The notes beneath the pieces were generated by a model that was not told the DNA's origin, did no database searches, and saw only the letters and a program-made list of their open reading frames with translations. Below are positions 1 through 8,011 of a stretch of 38,513 nt of DNA, in pieces; the first letter of the stretch is position 1; each line of letters begins with the position of its first letter. The DNA is from Metasolibacillus meyeri (lineage in GTDB: Bacteria > Bacillota > Bacilli > Bacillales_A > Planococcaceae): positions 1 through 38,513 of the forward strand of contig NZ_PYWN01000141.1 in NCBI RefSeq assembly GCF_003049505.1, read 5' to 3'. The position numbers were made by a program, and so were the translations under genes.

Positions 1-1
1 A

Positions 2-1042
2 AATGGCGCAACCGGTGGGACTGTGCCACAAGACAACAAAACCTATGAAGAAAATGCCCAGGCAACCGTGCAGGGGAATAGTGGTCATCTTGTTAGAACG
101 GGTTACACGTTTGCAGGCTGGAACACAGAGGCTGATGGCAAAGGGACATCCTATGCTGAAAAAGCAACATTCCAACTAGGTAAAGCGAATGTGACACTTT
201 ATGCCGAGTGGACAGCGAATCCACCGATAACAGGGGGAGGGAGTGCATCAAACGGTAATGCCTACTCGCCACCAACAAAGGTGAACATCACGTTGCAGAC
301 AAATGGTGGCACCTTGCTAGAGCCATTAGCGATTCCCTCGAACACAAAAATGAGTGATTTACCGATCCCAACAAGGGAGGGGTATCGTTTCGAAGGGTGG
401 TATCAAGACGAAGCCCTGACGAAGCCATGGACAGCGGAAATGATGGTGCGAGAAAATCTGTCGCTTTATGCCAAATGGACGGCACTGCCTGTGGAAGAAT
501 CGGAATCCCCTCAACCAATTGAGCCTATTGTTACATTTAAAGATGTGGAAAAACATTGGGCAAAAGAGATGATTGAGGAACTGGCAGCACAAGGGATTAT
601 TCAAGGCTATGAGGATGGGTCCTTCCATCCGAACGCTCCGATTAGTCGGATGCATGTGGCCGTGTTACTGACAAGGGCGTTTTCACTGGAAGCGGTCAGA
701 GAGGTGGATGATTTCTCAGATGTGCCATCCACACATACGTATTATGACGCCATCCACACATTATATCGTGCAGGGATTGTGGACGGATCAAACGGTGCCT
801 TCCTGCCAGCAGAAAAGATGACACGCGCACAATTAGCCAAAGTCTTAGTCGGGGTACGAGGTCAAACACCAACAGGCACAAGCACATTCAAAGACGTCGC
901 TAGTGAACATTGGAGTGCAGGCTATATTGCGGTATTAGAGCGTGAAGGCATTGCTTTAGGCGATAACGGCTATTTCCGACCGAATGAGCCGGTCACAAGA
1001 GCGCAATTTGTCGCATTTTTATCTCGCATTATGCAAAAATAG
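2..1042 (+). CDS. InlB B-repeat / SLH-domain surface protein, 5'-truncated by the window edge
   Basis: The frame is open to the first base, so only the C-terminal part is present. Visible are the end of one InlB-type B repeat (GYTFAGWNTEADGKGTSY, then LYAEWTA), a Gly/Ser linker, a second repeat (GYRFEGWYQDEALT, LYAKWTA), then three SLH domains, each beginning FKDV or FSDV at about 166, 225 and 286 residues into the visible part. The third SLH ends PVTRAQFVAFLSRIMQK at the stop. SLH domains bind pyruvylated secondary cell-wall polymer, so this should be a non-covalently anchored exported protein; B repeats are common in bacterial surface adhesins. The signal peptide and any effector or adhesive domain lie outside the window. 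A GTG at 23 could serve as a start but would cut a B repeat in half, so it is not the real start. A terminator follows at once. Confidence 0.93.
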   Translation, partial: NGATGGTVPQDNKTYEENAQATVQGNSGHLVRTGYTFAGWNTEADGKGTSYAEKATFQLGKANVTLYAEWTANPPITGGGSASNGNAYSPPTKVNITLQTNGGTLLEPLAIPSNTKMSDLPIPTREGYRFEGWYQDEALTKPWTAEMMVRENLSLYAKWTALPVEESESPQPIEPIVTFKDVEKHWAKEMIEELAAQGIIQGYEDGSFHPNAPISRMHVAVLLTRAFSLEAVREVDDFSDVPSTHTYYDAIHTLYRAGIVDGSNGAFLPAEKMTRAQLAKVLVGVRGQTPTGTSTFKDVASEHWSAGYIAVLEREGIALGDNGYFRPNEPVTRAQFVAFLSRIMQK

Positions 1043-1050
1043 CCAGACCG

Positions 1051-1090
1051 AAAACAACTTGAAGGGAGCGTTCCTTTCAAGTTGTTTTGT
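1051..1090 (+). terminator. Rho-independent terminator of the SLH gene
   Basis: A 13-bp inverted repeat (AAAACAACTTGAA at 1051-1063 with TTCAAGTTGTTTT at 1076-1088) begins 8 bases after the SLH gene stop. The right arm ends in TTTT. Confidence 0.85.
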
Positions 1091-1211
1091 ATTATTTTAG
1101 GTAATTTATACATAATAAAATAGATAACATTAGTAGCTATATGCTTTACACATTATGAATACAGAAACACGGACTAAATTTTTTGAGTCCAGAACAGGAG
1201 AATGATACGAA

Positions 1212-2201
1212 TTGTCGAAATTGCATTTAATTCAAGAGATTGAAACGACAGTTAAAATGGTAGCTACTACTGAATATGATTCAATAAAATTAGCATTATA
1301 CTTAGACGATTTACTTTCGAATTACCGAATTATAGCAAAAGATACCGAAATGATTACAAATGACAATACTGATTATATTTACATGTTTTTGAGTAGTTTA
1401 AAAATAGAAAACTATTCAGAACACACACTTAAAAATTATAGATATGAACTAAATCGCTTCACAAATCATTTAAACACAAGTGTATTAAAAGCGACTACAG
1501 GGGATATAAGAGCATACTTAGCGGCACATAGTCACTTAAAAACAAGCACAATAGTGACAAAAATAGATACATTGTCAAGTTTCTATGGTTGGTTGGTGCG
1601 TGAAGAGGAGCTTTTGAAAAATCCCTGTATGAAAATAAAACGACCACGGTTAGAAAAGAAGGTTCGACAAGGGTTGACCATCATTGAGCTTGAAAAAGTA
1701 AGAGCAGCCTGCATAGATGCACGACAAAGAGCGATAATTGAAGTGTTTTACAGCACTGGTTGTCGTTTAGACGAACTACGGAAGCTTGATATAAATGATA
1801 TAGACTGGGAGAGCGGAAGTACTATTGTTTTTGGCAAGGGAAATAAAGAGAGACATGTGTACTTGAGCGAAAAGGCTAAATATTATCTCAAAAAGTATTT
1901 AGACAGTCGAACAGATGATTGCCCAGCTCTTATTGCAAGCACAAGGAACCCCATCCGCAGACTTACAAATGAGGGTATACAGTATCAGGTCAAAAAGATT
2001 CGGGATGTTGCTCAAATAGAAAAGCCCCTCCACCCACATGTTTTAAGGCATACGTTTGCTCAGCTTTCACTTAACAACGGTATGGAACTAGCAGACTTGC
2101 AGTCATTAATGGGACACGAAAAAGCTGACACAACAACACGTTATGCGCAGGTGAGTGAAGAGCGTAAACAAACGGCATTTAAACGTTTCCATGCACAATG
2201 A
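1212..2201 (+). CDS. tyrosine recombinase / integrase (XerC/D-like, phage-integrase family)
   Basis: A 329-residue site-specific recombinase. An N-terminal SAM-like core-binding domain (about 50-135, YSEHTLKNYRYELNRF) is followed by the catalytic domain, where the full active site is visible: R185 (GCRLDEL), K209 or K212 (GKGNKER), H276 and R279 (HVLRH), H302 (LMGHEKAD) and nucleophile Y311 (TRYAQV). About 45 extra residues precede the core-binding domain. The start is TTG at 1212, set by an AGGAG about 11 bases upstream. No excisionase, relaxase or phage gene adjoins it, so it is an orphan recombinase: either a remnant of a mobile element or a resident inverting/integrating enzyme. A small hairpin (GGACT/AGTCC, 1171-1190) precedes the RBS and a tandem 11-bp repeat follows the stop. 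Confidence 0.93.
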   Translation: MSKLHLIQEIETTVKMVATTEYDSIKLALYLDDLLSNYRIIAKDTEMITNDNTDYIYMFLSSLKIENYSEHTLKNYRYELNRFTNHLNTSVLKATTGDIRAYLAAHSHLKTSTIVTKIDTLSSFYGWLVREEELLKNPCMKIKRPRLEKKVRQGLTIIELEKVRAACIDARQRAIIEVFYSTGCRLDELRKLDINDIDWESGSTIVFGKGNKERHVYLSEKAKYYLKKYLDSRTDDCPALIASTRNPIRRLTNEGIQYQVKKIRDVAQIEKPLHPHVLRHTFAQLSLNNGMELADLQSLMGHEKADTTTRYAQVSEERKQTAFKRFHAQ

Positions 2202-2235
2202 GAAATAGTTTATGGACTATAGCATGTGAAAAAAG

Positions 2236-2257
2236 TTATGCACAAATTATGCACAAA
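2236..2257 (+). repeat. two tandem 11-bp repeats, DnaA-box-like
   Basis: TTATGCACAAA occurs twice back to back (2236-2246 and 2247-2257), 35 bases after the recombinase stop. The first nine bases of each copy fit the DnaA-box pattern TTATNCACA. The 11-bp spacing puts both on the same helical face. They may instead be recombinase arm sites or iteron-like repeats. Confidence 0.7.
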
Positions 2258-2275
2258 GAATATAAGAAGCGCTGT

Positions 2276-2321
2276 AATACCAGTATTGAAAGAGGTAATA
2301 TATACCCCGACTACTGGTATT
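2276..2321. repeat. 10-bp inverted repeat downstream of the recombinase
   Basis: AATACCAGTA (2276-2285) and TACTGGTATT (2312-2321) are perfect inverted copies separated by 26 bases. The second copy is followed by TTAAAA, not a clear U-tract. It could be a weak terminator or a recombination/protein-binding site. Confidence 0.5.
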
Positions 2322-2336
2322 TTAAAACGTCGATAT

Positions 2337-2374
2337 AAAAGCACTTTACACATATGTGTGAGGTGTTTTTATTT
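2337..2374 (+). terminator. probable terminator behind the recombinase gene
   Basis: The arms at 2337-2352 (AAAAGCACTTTACACA) and 2355-2370 (TGTGTGAGGTGTTTTT) pair along nearly their whole length if G-U pairs are allowed, and a T-rich run follows. The rest of 2202-2548 holds no gene I can support; it also carries the two repeat structures listed separately. Confidence 0.65.
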
Positions 2375-2548
2375 TGGTCATTTGTTGACCTATGTATGAT
2401 AAGTGTAACGAGAAGTGATTATTGTGAATGAACAATACGTAAAAATTAAATGACCGCTCCCAGCAAAATATCGAGAAACGGTCAAGGTATTATGATGTCT
2501 TTTATTTATTGTCTAGTTGTTCAATCTCAGTAAGCAGTCTTTTCGTAA

Positions 2549-4600
2549 TTAAATTATAGCAGGGTAAAGGAAACTTGGACGATCCCAGAATCTCTGTTTC
2601 GCCATTGCCTTTATAAATCTGCTAGCAAAATCCGAATCTGAATCCGTTATGATTCCCTCATCAGATGATAAGTTTAGTGGTTCGAGTATAGCATCACCAT
2701 TTTGAATCATACCAATAGGTTTGAAATGGTTGTAGATGTCAGTTGTAAACTTTTGTGCTGTATAAGCAAAATGTGTGGTGATATTGCCGCTTCCCACAAT
2801 CAGGATACCGTCATATACAAGAGGAGAGCCTGTTAAAAAGCTGTCGTGTACTTCATATGTGATACCCTCAGTTCCGCTGACTTCTCCTAATGTTTCGTGT
2901 AGAATCACAATCCTTAATTTTGCGGATGATAATTCCTCCAATAGTTTACTTACACTAGGACCATCGAAGCCTTCAGCTAAGAAAACACCAACACGCAATG
3001 TATCAGGTACAAAAATCGTATTTTGAAGACTAAGTGCTGGAGAGGATTTCGTAACAGGAGACTCTTCCATCGCTGGAACAGTAGTACCTAACTGTTTAGA
3101 AACACTATGTGCTAATTCACTGCTGATATGGGCAAGTATATTAACCCATTCCTGTCGTACAAATGGTCCACATTTTCCGAGTTCAAAGCAATAGGCGCCT
3201 ATGATTTGACGTTTTTCAACGTCACTCATACTATTCCAGAACATTTTTGCTTGAGAGTAATGATCCTTAAATGATGGAGCTGTTTTTCTCACCTTGTGTC
3301 CTTCTACCGTTGATGGATAAGTGACGAATCCTCCTTGGGTGCCTGGTACGGTATATGGGGTATTATTGGCAAGTCCATTTCGATGATAAGCAACCTTTCC
3401 ACGATCAATAATCATTCTTGAAGCACCATCACGCTGGTTATTAGCAAATGGACATACTGGGCGATTTATAGGCAGTTGTTGATGATTTGCACCAAGCCGA
3501 GCCTGCTGAGTATCTGTATAGGAGAATAATCTTCCTTGAAGAAGTGGGTCATTTGAAAAATCAATTCCTCTTACAATATTCCCTGGGTGAAATGCACTTT
3601 GTTCCGTTTCTGCAAAGACATTATCGACATTGCGATTAATAATGATTTTACCAATTTTACGCAACGGAAAATCTTCTTCTGGCCATAACTTTGTTGGATC
3701 TAATATATCAAAATCAAAGGCAAACTCATCCTCTTCTTTAATGACCTGAATAGCCAGTTCATATTCAGGATAGTTGCCAATATCTATATTTTCCCATAAA
3801 TCTCTACGGTGAAAGTCAGCATCGGAACCAAGGCGCTGTGCTTCATCCCATATTAATGAATGTACACCAAGCAACGGTTTTATATGAAATTTAACAAAAT
3901 GAGATACTCCATTCTTATTCACTAAACGGAATGTGTGTACACCGAATCCTTCCATTGTTCTGAAGCTTTTAGGAAATGCACGATTCGATGCAATCCATAA
4001 AGACATATGGGCTGCTTCTTTATTATTCGCCATAAAGTCCCAGAATGTGTTATGTGCTGTTTGACCTTGAGGATATTCATTATCGGGTTCAGGCTTAACC
4101 GCATGAATTAAATCAGGGAATTTAATTGCATCTTGAATAAAAAAGACAGGCATATTAATAGCAATTAAATCGTAATTCCCATCATCAGTATAAAACTTAA
4201 TGGAAAATCCACGAACATCCCGATTTGTCTCATTACAACCTTTGGATCCAACAACTTGTGAAAAACGAACAAATAATGGTGTTTTTTTATTAGGGTCTTG
4301 CAAAAAATCAGCCATTGTTAAATCCGATAATGATTCATATGGCTGGAATTCACCATAAGCCCCATAACCTCGTGCATGTACGACACGTTCGGGAATACGT
4401 TCACGATCAAAATGAGCTAACTTTTCACGCGCAAGAAAATCTTCAATAAGCGTCGGTCCACGTTCACCAGCTGTTAGTGTATTTTCATCATCAGAAATAA
4501 TAATCCCTTCATTGGATGTCATTTTCTTTCCTTCTGATTCGTGAATGAACTGCTCTAATTGCTCACGCTTTTTATTAGACGAATGTATATCATCCTTCAA
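2549..4600 (-). CDS. katE: large-subunit (clade 2) catalase, HPII/KatE type
   Basis: Heme catalase, 683 residues, close to the length of Bacillus KatE. The catalytic core shows the distal histidine H75 (RVVHARGYGAYG), the active-site asparagine N149 (AINMPVFF) and the proximal heme tyrosine Y361 (RLFSYTDTQ). The C-terminal third (about 530-683, from LRVGVFLAEGFDGPSV) is the DJ-1/PfpI-like domain that marks clade-2 catalases. It decomposes hydrogen peroxide in the cytoplasm; in B. subtilis the homologue belongs to the SigB general stress regulon, but no convincing SigB promoter was found here. The start is TTG at 4600, supported by GAGGTGAAAGGGA just upstream. It is a single gene facing away from the immunity cluster, between the recombinase and that cluster. 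Confidence 0.97.
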   Translation of the reverse strand: MKDDIHSSNKKREQLEQFIHESEGKKMTSNEGIIISDDENTLTAGERGPTLIEDFLAREKLAHFDRERIPERVVHARGYGAYGEFQPYESLSDLTMADFLQDPNKKTPLFVRFSQVVGSKGCNETNRDVRGFSIKFYTDDGNYDLIAINMPVFFIQDAIKFPDLIHAVKPEPDNEYPQGQTAHNTFWDFMANNKEAAHMSLWIASNRAFPKSFRTMEGFGVHTFRLVNKNGVSHFVKFHIKPLLGVHSLIWDEAQRLGSDADFHRRDLWENIDIGNYPEYELAIQVIKEEDEFAFDFDILDPTKLWPEEDFPLRKIGKIIINRNVDNVFAETEQSAFHPGNIVRGIDFSNDPLLQGRLFSYTDTQQARLGANHQQLPINRPVCPFANNQRDGASRMIIDRGKVAYHRNGLANNTPYTVPGTQGGFVTYPSTVEGHKVRKTAPSFKDHYSQAKMFWNSMSDVEKRQIIGAYCFELGKCGPFVRQEWVNILAHISSELAHSVSKQLGTTVPAMEESPVTKSSPALSLQNTIFVPDTLRVGVFLAEGFDGPSVSKLLEELSSAKLRIVILHETLGEVSGTEGITYEVHDSFLTGSPLVYDGILIVGSGNITTHFAYTAQKFTTDIYNHFKPIGMIQNGDAILEPLNLSSDEGIITDSDSDFASRFIKAMAKQRFWDRPSFLYPAII

Positions 4601-4822
4601 TCCCTTTCACCTCAATTAAATTATTATTTCGTTAAGAAGTATGCCCGGTAGCATAGGTTTATATGCAAAACATCATGATGTGCAGGAGATGAGTTTTTCC
4701 GTTTCAATGTTGTACATAAGTGCTTTCTTGTTATTTATTTTAATCTATTTCCATTTTGAACTGTGTCTAATTCTATTCCATTCTAGGTCATAGCGCTTAT
4801 ACATAAAAGGTAGTATGGTTCA

Positions 4823-4851
4823 TTGACTTTTAAAATACATTCACATAAAAT
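4823..4851 (+). promoter_or_regulatory. predicted sigma-A promoter of the immunity-type cluster
   Basis: TTGACT (4823-4828) and TAAAAT (4846-4851) are separated by 17 bases and lie about 50 bases before the GTG start of the SUFU-family gene. The rest of the katE/SUFU divergent gap (4601-4899) is AT-rich, with no further gene. Confidence 0.6.
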
Positions 4852-4899
4852 TTTCTTATTCATTAAAAAAATGTCAGATATCGATGGAGGGATGTTTAG

Positions 4900-5949
4900 G
4901 TGGAGGAAGAAAATTATGAGGCTCCTGGCTGGGGTGCCATTGATCAGGCTGTGGAAAAAATATACGGTGATCAACAACCGGCTCATTATGGCACAATGAT
5001 TCCGTACACACTTGGTGGAAATGATCCATTAGATGGCATAAGTGTTTATAAGAGTGAGCAACCTATAGCACATTGGCATTTTGTTACATATGGCTTTTCA
5101 GAGCTATATGAAAAAGAATCGGATAATATTGCAGTTAGCGGTTATGGCTTTGAATTAACATTTCGTTTAGTAAGAGATGCGGTAGAGGAAGAGCCACCAG
5201 CTTGGGCGCTTAATTTATTGCAAAATATGGGGAGATACGTATTTGCTAGTGGTAATGTGTTTCGTTCAGGTGACTATTTAGATGCAAATGGACCGATTTG
5301 TCTTGATGTGGATACAAATTTAACAGCGCTTGCTTTTATTGAAGATTCACAGCTAGGGACAATCGATACACCTAATGGGCAAGTACAGTTTTTACAAATG
5401 ATAGGAATTACAGTGGATGAGCTTGAAGCGATTCAAACATGGAATACAAGAGGTTTATTAGAGGCTTGTAAATCGTATATGCCCTACTATATTACAGATT
5501 TAGAGCGAGCATCATTGGTCATTAGACAAGAAGTACAAGATGCTATAGCAAATGGTATTGAACAAGATGGCTCTAGCACAGGTTATTTATATAATGACCA
5601 GCTAGCTTGGTACGCAAGTGAGACAAAGCCAGCTATAATAACAATTGGTGCTAAGCAAGCGGCGATTATAAAGAAAGTACTAAATGGACGTCTTTTAAAA
5701 AATAAGTCACTTATACTTGTAGGACAGCAAGCACAAATTACTTTGAATATCGGTGATACGCCAGCAATACAAGTGAATGAAGAGGGTATAGATATTACAC
5801 TTCACCATGCTGCATTAGAGGAATTGAGTACGCTATTAGAGCCTAAAGAAAAGATAGTGAACCTTTCTACGTTTAAAAGTTTAGAGATTCATATTAGATC
5901 TACATCGATAAAGGACCAAGATGGCAATATTATAGAAACAATATGCTAA
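4900..5949 (+). CDS. suppressor-of-fused (SUFU) domain protein, probable toxin-immunity protein
   Basis: 349 residues. The N-terminal half carries the bacterial SUFU signature: APGWGAIDQAVEKIYG near the start, then HWHFVTYGFSELYEK, a GYGFELTFRL strand and WALNLLQNMGRYVF. The C-terminal part (about 225-349) fits the second region of longer SUFU homologues. In bacteria SUFU-fold proteins are recurrent immunity proteins in polymorphic-toxin loci; that role here is inferred from family and neighbours, as no toxin is present. The start is GTG at 4900 with GGAGGG about 10 bases upstream, and a good promoter precedes it. It is the first gene of a same-strand run with SUFU, TAYG-motif, DUF5713 and DUF4253 genes. 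Confidence 0.88.
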   Translation: MEEENYEAPGWGAIDQAVEKIYGDQQPAHYGTMIPYTLGGNDPLDGISVYKSEQPIAHWHFVTYGFSELYEKESDNIAVSGYGFELTFRLVRDAVEEEPPAWALNLLQNMGRYVFASGNVFRSGDYLDANGPICLDVDTNLTALAFIEDSQLGTIDTPNGQVQFLQMIGITVDELEAIQTWNTRGLLEACKSYMPYYITDLERASLVIRQEVQDAIANGIEQDGSSTGYLYNDQLAWYASETKPAIITIGAKQAAIIKKVLNGRLLKNKSLILVGQQAQITLNIGDTPAIQVNEEGIDITLHHAALEELSTLLEPKEKIVNLSTFKSLEIHIRSTSIKDQDGNIIETIC

Positions 5950-5965
5950 AGAAAGAGGTGTTCTA

Positions 5966-6520
5966 ATGCAAATTGTATACAGAGATGTTGCATCTGTACC
6001 ATGGCATCGCTTAACAACTGCTTATGGGAGAGGGACAAAAATTCCCGAATTAATAAAAAATGAGCAGTATGGAGAGCTAGACCAATTAATTGAGCATCAA
6101 AGTACGCTATGGCAGGTTACACCTTGGGTAATCCAGCAGTTATTGTATATGTTATCAAAACGATCAGTAGAAAGTGTAACACAAGAAGAAGTTCAGCTAT
6201 ATGAGAGTGTTGCCTCTGCTTTTACTTGGGAGGAGTTAGCATCTAGCCCTGTCCAACATATGGATGAATTGTTACAGGGAAAATGGCTTTGGTCAGAAAA
6301 TGAAGAAGATGATGAAGGAGAATGGGAGGAAGAAGAGCCGCGTGGCTATGAACAATGTGCTTTTGTAAGCTACTATGTTTATAGTGAATATCAAATGCAT
6401 GAAGCGATTCCAATATTTCAAAAGATTGCAAGCATGAGAGAGGATTTAGCACTAAATTTAATAGAGTTGATTGATTTTTTAGAGAGCCGCACAGCATTGT
6501 GGAGGTCATTATGCGTGTGA
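5966..6520 (+). CDS. uncharacterised protein with TAYG motif, possible immunity protein
   Basis: 184 residues, 16 bases after the SUFU gene, with RBS AAAGAGGTG. I do not recognise a named family with certainty. The N-terminal segment VPWHRLTTAYGRGTKIPELI resembles the opening of HEAT-like helical proteins (W..L..AYG....P.LI) often found in immunity-type clusters. The middle contains a very acidic stretch (ENEEDDEGEWEEEEP, about 110-124) and the remainder is predicted helical. It is probably cytoplasmic: no signal or membrane segment is seen. The last codons may be altered: a shift near 6507 would read on through HYACERNEVLTTEE to a stop at 6551, so the present C-terminus could be a frameshift product. 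Function is inferred only from the neighbours. Confidence 0.75.
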   Translation: MQIVYRDVASVPWHRLTTAYGRGTKIPELIKNEQYGELDQLIEHQSTLWQVTPWVIQQLLYMLSKRSVESVTQEEVQLYESVASAFTWEELASSPVQHMDELLQGKWLWSENEEDDEGEWEEEEPRGYEQCAFVSYYVYSEYQMHEAIPIFQKIASMREDLALNLIELIDFLESRTALWRSLCV

Positions 6521-6547
6521 GCGTAATGAAGTATTGACTACTGAGGA

Positions 6548-6754
6548 GTAAAAAAATTTCGTGCTATTGTTAATGATTAGAATAAAAATATTAAATGGCT
6601 AGATATCGTGGTAATATTTTATGTTTATGAGGAAGATAACATTTTCCAAAGATCAACTAAGCTATTTTTAGTAGAAGCTTGTGAAGCAGTGGTGCAAACT
6701 CTATTTTATTGGCTGCAATGTTTAACAGATACTCGGAAAGTGAAGACGATGTAG
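6548..6754 (+). pseudogene. decayed ORF inside the immunity-type cluster
   Basis: One frame from 6548 reads VKKFRAIVND, then a TAG at 6578-6580, then 57 more open codons (NKNIKWLDIVVIFYVYEEDN..., LFLVEACEAVVQTLFYWLQC) to a stop at 6754. A GAGGAG sits just upstream but no start codon follows at the right distance. The hydrophobic/acidic pattern looks protein-like, so this is most simply a gene inactivated by a nonsense change and loss of its start. The original family cannot be named. It occupies most of the 289-base gap between two intact genes. Confidence 0.4.
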
Positions 6755-6809
6755 GTGCTATTTGAAATGAAGAAGACTGATAAATGCCATTATAAAGGAG
6801 CCGGAGAAG

Positions 6810-7124
6810 ATGAAAGAAATCATTTATTTAAAGGACATGTACCAAGATAATTACTATCCTACATTTTTAGTAGATAAAATTAAAGTGTTATTGGAGGGTG
6901 GAGTTCACTATTTAGAACAAGGGTCTCGTTCACTGGAGGAAATTCAAGCAAAATTTGATGAAATTACCTTAGCAATTAATGATTTAGAAGATGAATTTTA
7001 TGAACATAATAGCGAACTTGAAACAGTTGCAAGAGACAGTATTGCAGAAACAGTTATTGAGATATTGCAAGCATACAACATTGAGCTTGATGTGGAGGAT
7101 GCATTAAGAGAGCGCGAATGGTAA
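6810..7124 (+). CDS. DUF5713-type small protein, probable immunity-cluster member
   Basis: 104 residues, with RBS AAAGGAGCC. The order of motifs matches what I know of DUF5713: LKDMYQDNYYPTFLVDK at the N-terminus, a central helix ending in DLEDEFYEHNSELETVARDS, and a C-terminal DALREREW. The protein is acidic, all-helical in appearance and has no membrane segment. DUF5713 has no established biochemical function. Its place between SUFU and DUF4253 genes suggests an immunity or toxin-neutralising role; that is inference. The next gene starts 12 bases after its stop, so the two are probably co-transcribed. Confidence 0.85.
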   Translation: MKEIIYLKDMYQDNYYPTFLVDKIKVLLEGGVHYLEQGSRSLEEIQAKFDEITLAINDLEDEFYEHNSELETVARDSIAETVIEILQAYNIELDVEDALREREW

Positions 7125-7136
7125 GGAGGGCTTTTT

Positions 7137-7871
7137 ATGGTAGAGGAAATGTTAAATTACTTGCAAAAATGCCCTATTAAAGTGCTTTCTTCAGCAGAGT
7201 GGTCAGAACAAGAGGGACTGCTCATTGTTCCTGCTTATAATTTGCTGGAAATGCTTGAGGAGGTATGCGAGGAGTACGATACTTTAAGCGATTTTGTGCA
7301 ACAACAACGACAAGACATGCAAAATATAAGTATGGAGGATATTTGGCGTAAAATTGGTAAATCAAATCTTTTTCATTTAGAGCTTGAGCTAAGTGAGAAA
7401 AGCTTTGAGGAAATTTATCAATTGAGCTCTTCTCATACAATTAATGAATCACTGTTAGATGAGGCCTATAAGGAGAGCCATGTTAGCTCATTTATAGTAG
7501 AGGAAGAATGGATTAACGAGCGCAATGAATATGAGGAAGGGCAAGTAATTGTTATGACCTTACCTAAAGAAAAAGCGTTCGAAGCGGCTTTATGGATGCC
7601 AATGGGTGGCTTTAATGAATGTCCGTTACCGCTTTATCAGGCAATAATTATGAAGCACTGGCAAGAGCAATATGGAGCGAAGCCAGTTGCAGTCACACAG
7701 GATTCCTGGATTTTAAAAGCAGAGAAGAAGCCTACTACATTTGAGGAAGCATTACAGTTAGCAAAAGAGCATGTTTTATATTGTCAATATGTTTTAGAGG
7801 CTTTTTCCACGATTGGTGAGTATGCGGATTATTTAATGAAGGAGCCTGTTTGGTATTTTTGGTGGGATTAA
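7137..7871 (+). CDS. DUF4253 domain protein
   Basis: 244 residues, RBS AAGGAGGG, 12 bases after the DUF5713 gene. The C-terminal half is a textbook DUF4253: EEGQVIVMTLPKEKAFEAAL, WMPMGGFNECPLPLYQAI, the conserved VTQDSW, EALQLAKEHVLYC and the terminal EYADYLMKEPVWYFWWD. The N-terminal 120 residues are less conserved in appearance. The family is uncharacterised and widespread in bacteria, often near immunity-type genes. It is the last gene of the cluster; an SLH-domain remnant begins within about 10 bases of its stop, so the cluster may have been inserted in front of, or replaced most of, an SLH gene. Confidence 0.88.
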   Translation: MVEEMLNYLQKCPIKVLSSAEWSEQEGLLIVPAYNLLEMLEEVCEEYDTLSDFVQQQRQDMQNISMEDIWRKIGKSNLFHLELELSEKSFEEIYQLSSSHTINESLLDEAYKESHVSSFIVEEEWINERNEYEEGQVIVMTLPKEKAFEAALWMPMGGFNECPLPLYQAIIMKHWQEQYGAKPVAVTQDSWILKAEKKPTTFEEALQLAKEHVLYCQYVLEAFSTIGEYADYLMKEPVWYFWWD

Positions 7872-7879
7872 GTTGATGA

Positions 7880-8008
7880 GGTATGCTATTAGAGCAGGCA
7901 GGTATTGCGTTGGGCGATAACGGTTACTTCAAACCAAATGAACCTGTAACAAGAGCCCAATTTGCTGCGTTTATGTCACGAGCAATGGAATTATATTCAG
8001 TGAATTAA
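7880..8008 (+). pseudogene. remnant of the last SLH domain of a lost surface-protein gene
   Basis: From ATG 7883 the frame reads MLLEQAGIALGDNGYF, then KPNEPVTRAQFAAFMSR, and stops after 41 codons at 8008. This matches the end of the third SLH domain of the gene at the left window edge (EGIALGDNGYFRPNEPVTRAQF), with clear DNA divergence, so it derives from a different SLH gene. No RBS of its own and no upstream SLH sequence exist: the frame meets a stop at 7877-7879. It retains its own terminator. It is the 3' scar of a deleted or displaced SLH protein gene. Confidence 0.85.
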
Positions 8009-8011
8009 ATT

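Noticed and set aside
4601-4899. PerR box or SigB promoter for katE
   Set aside because: AT-rich patches and a GGGCAT were examined, but spacing and sequence do not meet either consensus.
4783-4986. 67-residue minus-strand ORF between katE and the SUFU gene
   Set aside because: Antisense to the SUFU start and its promoter; no RBS.
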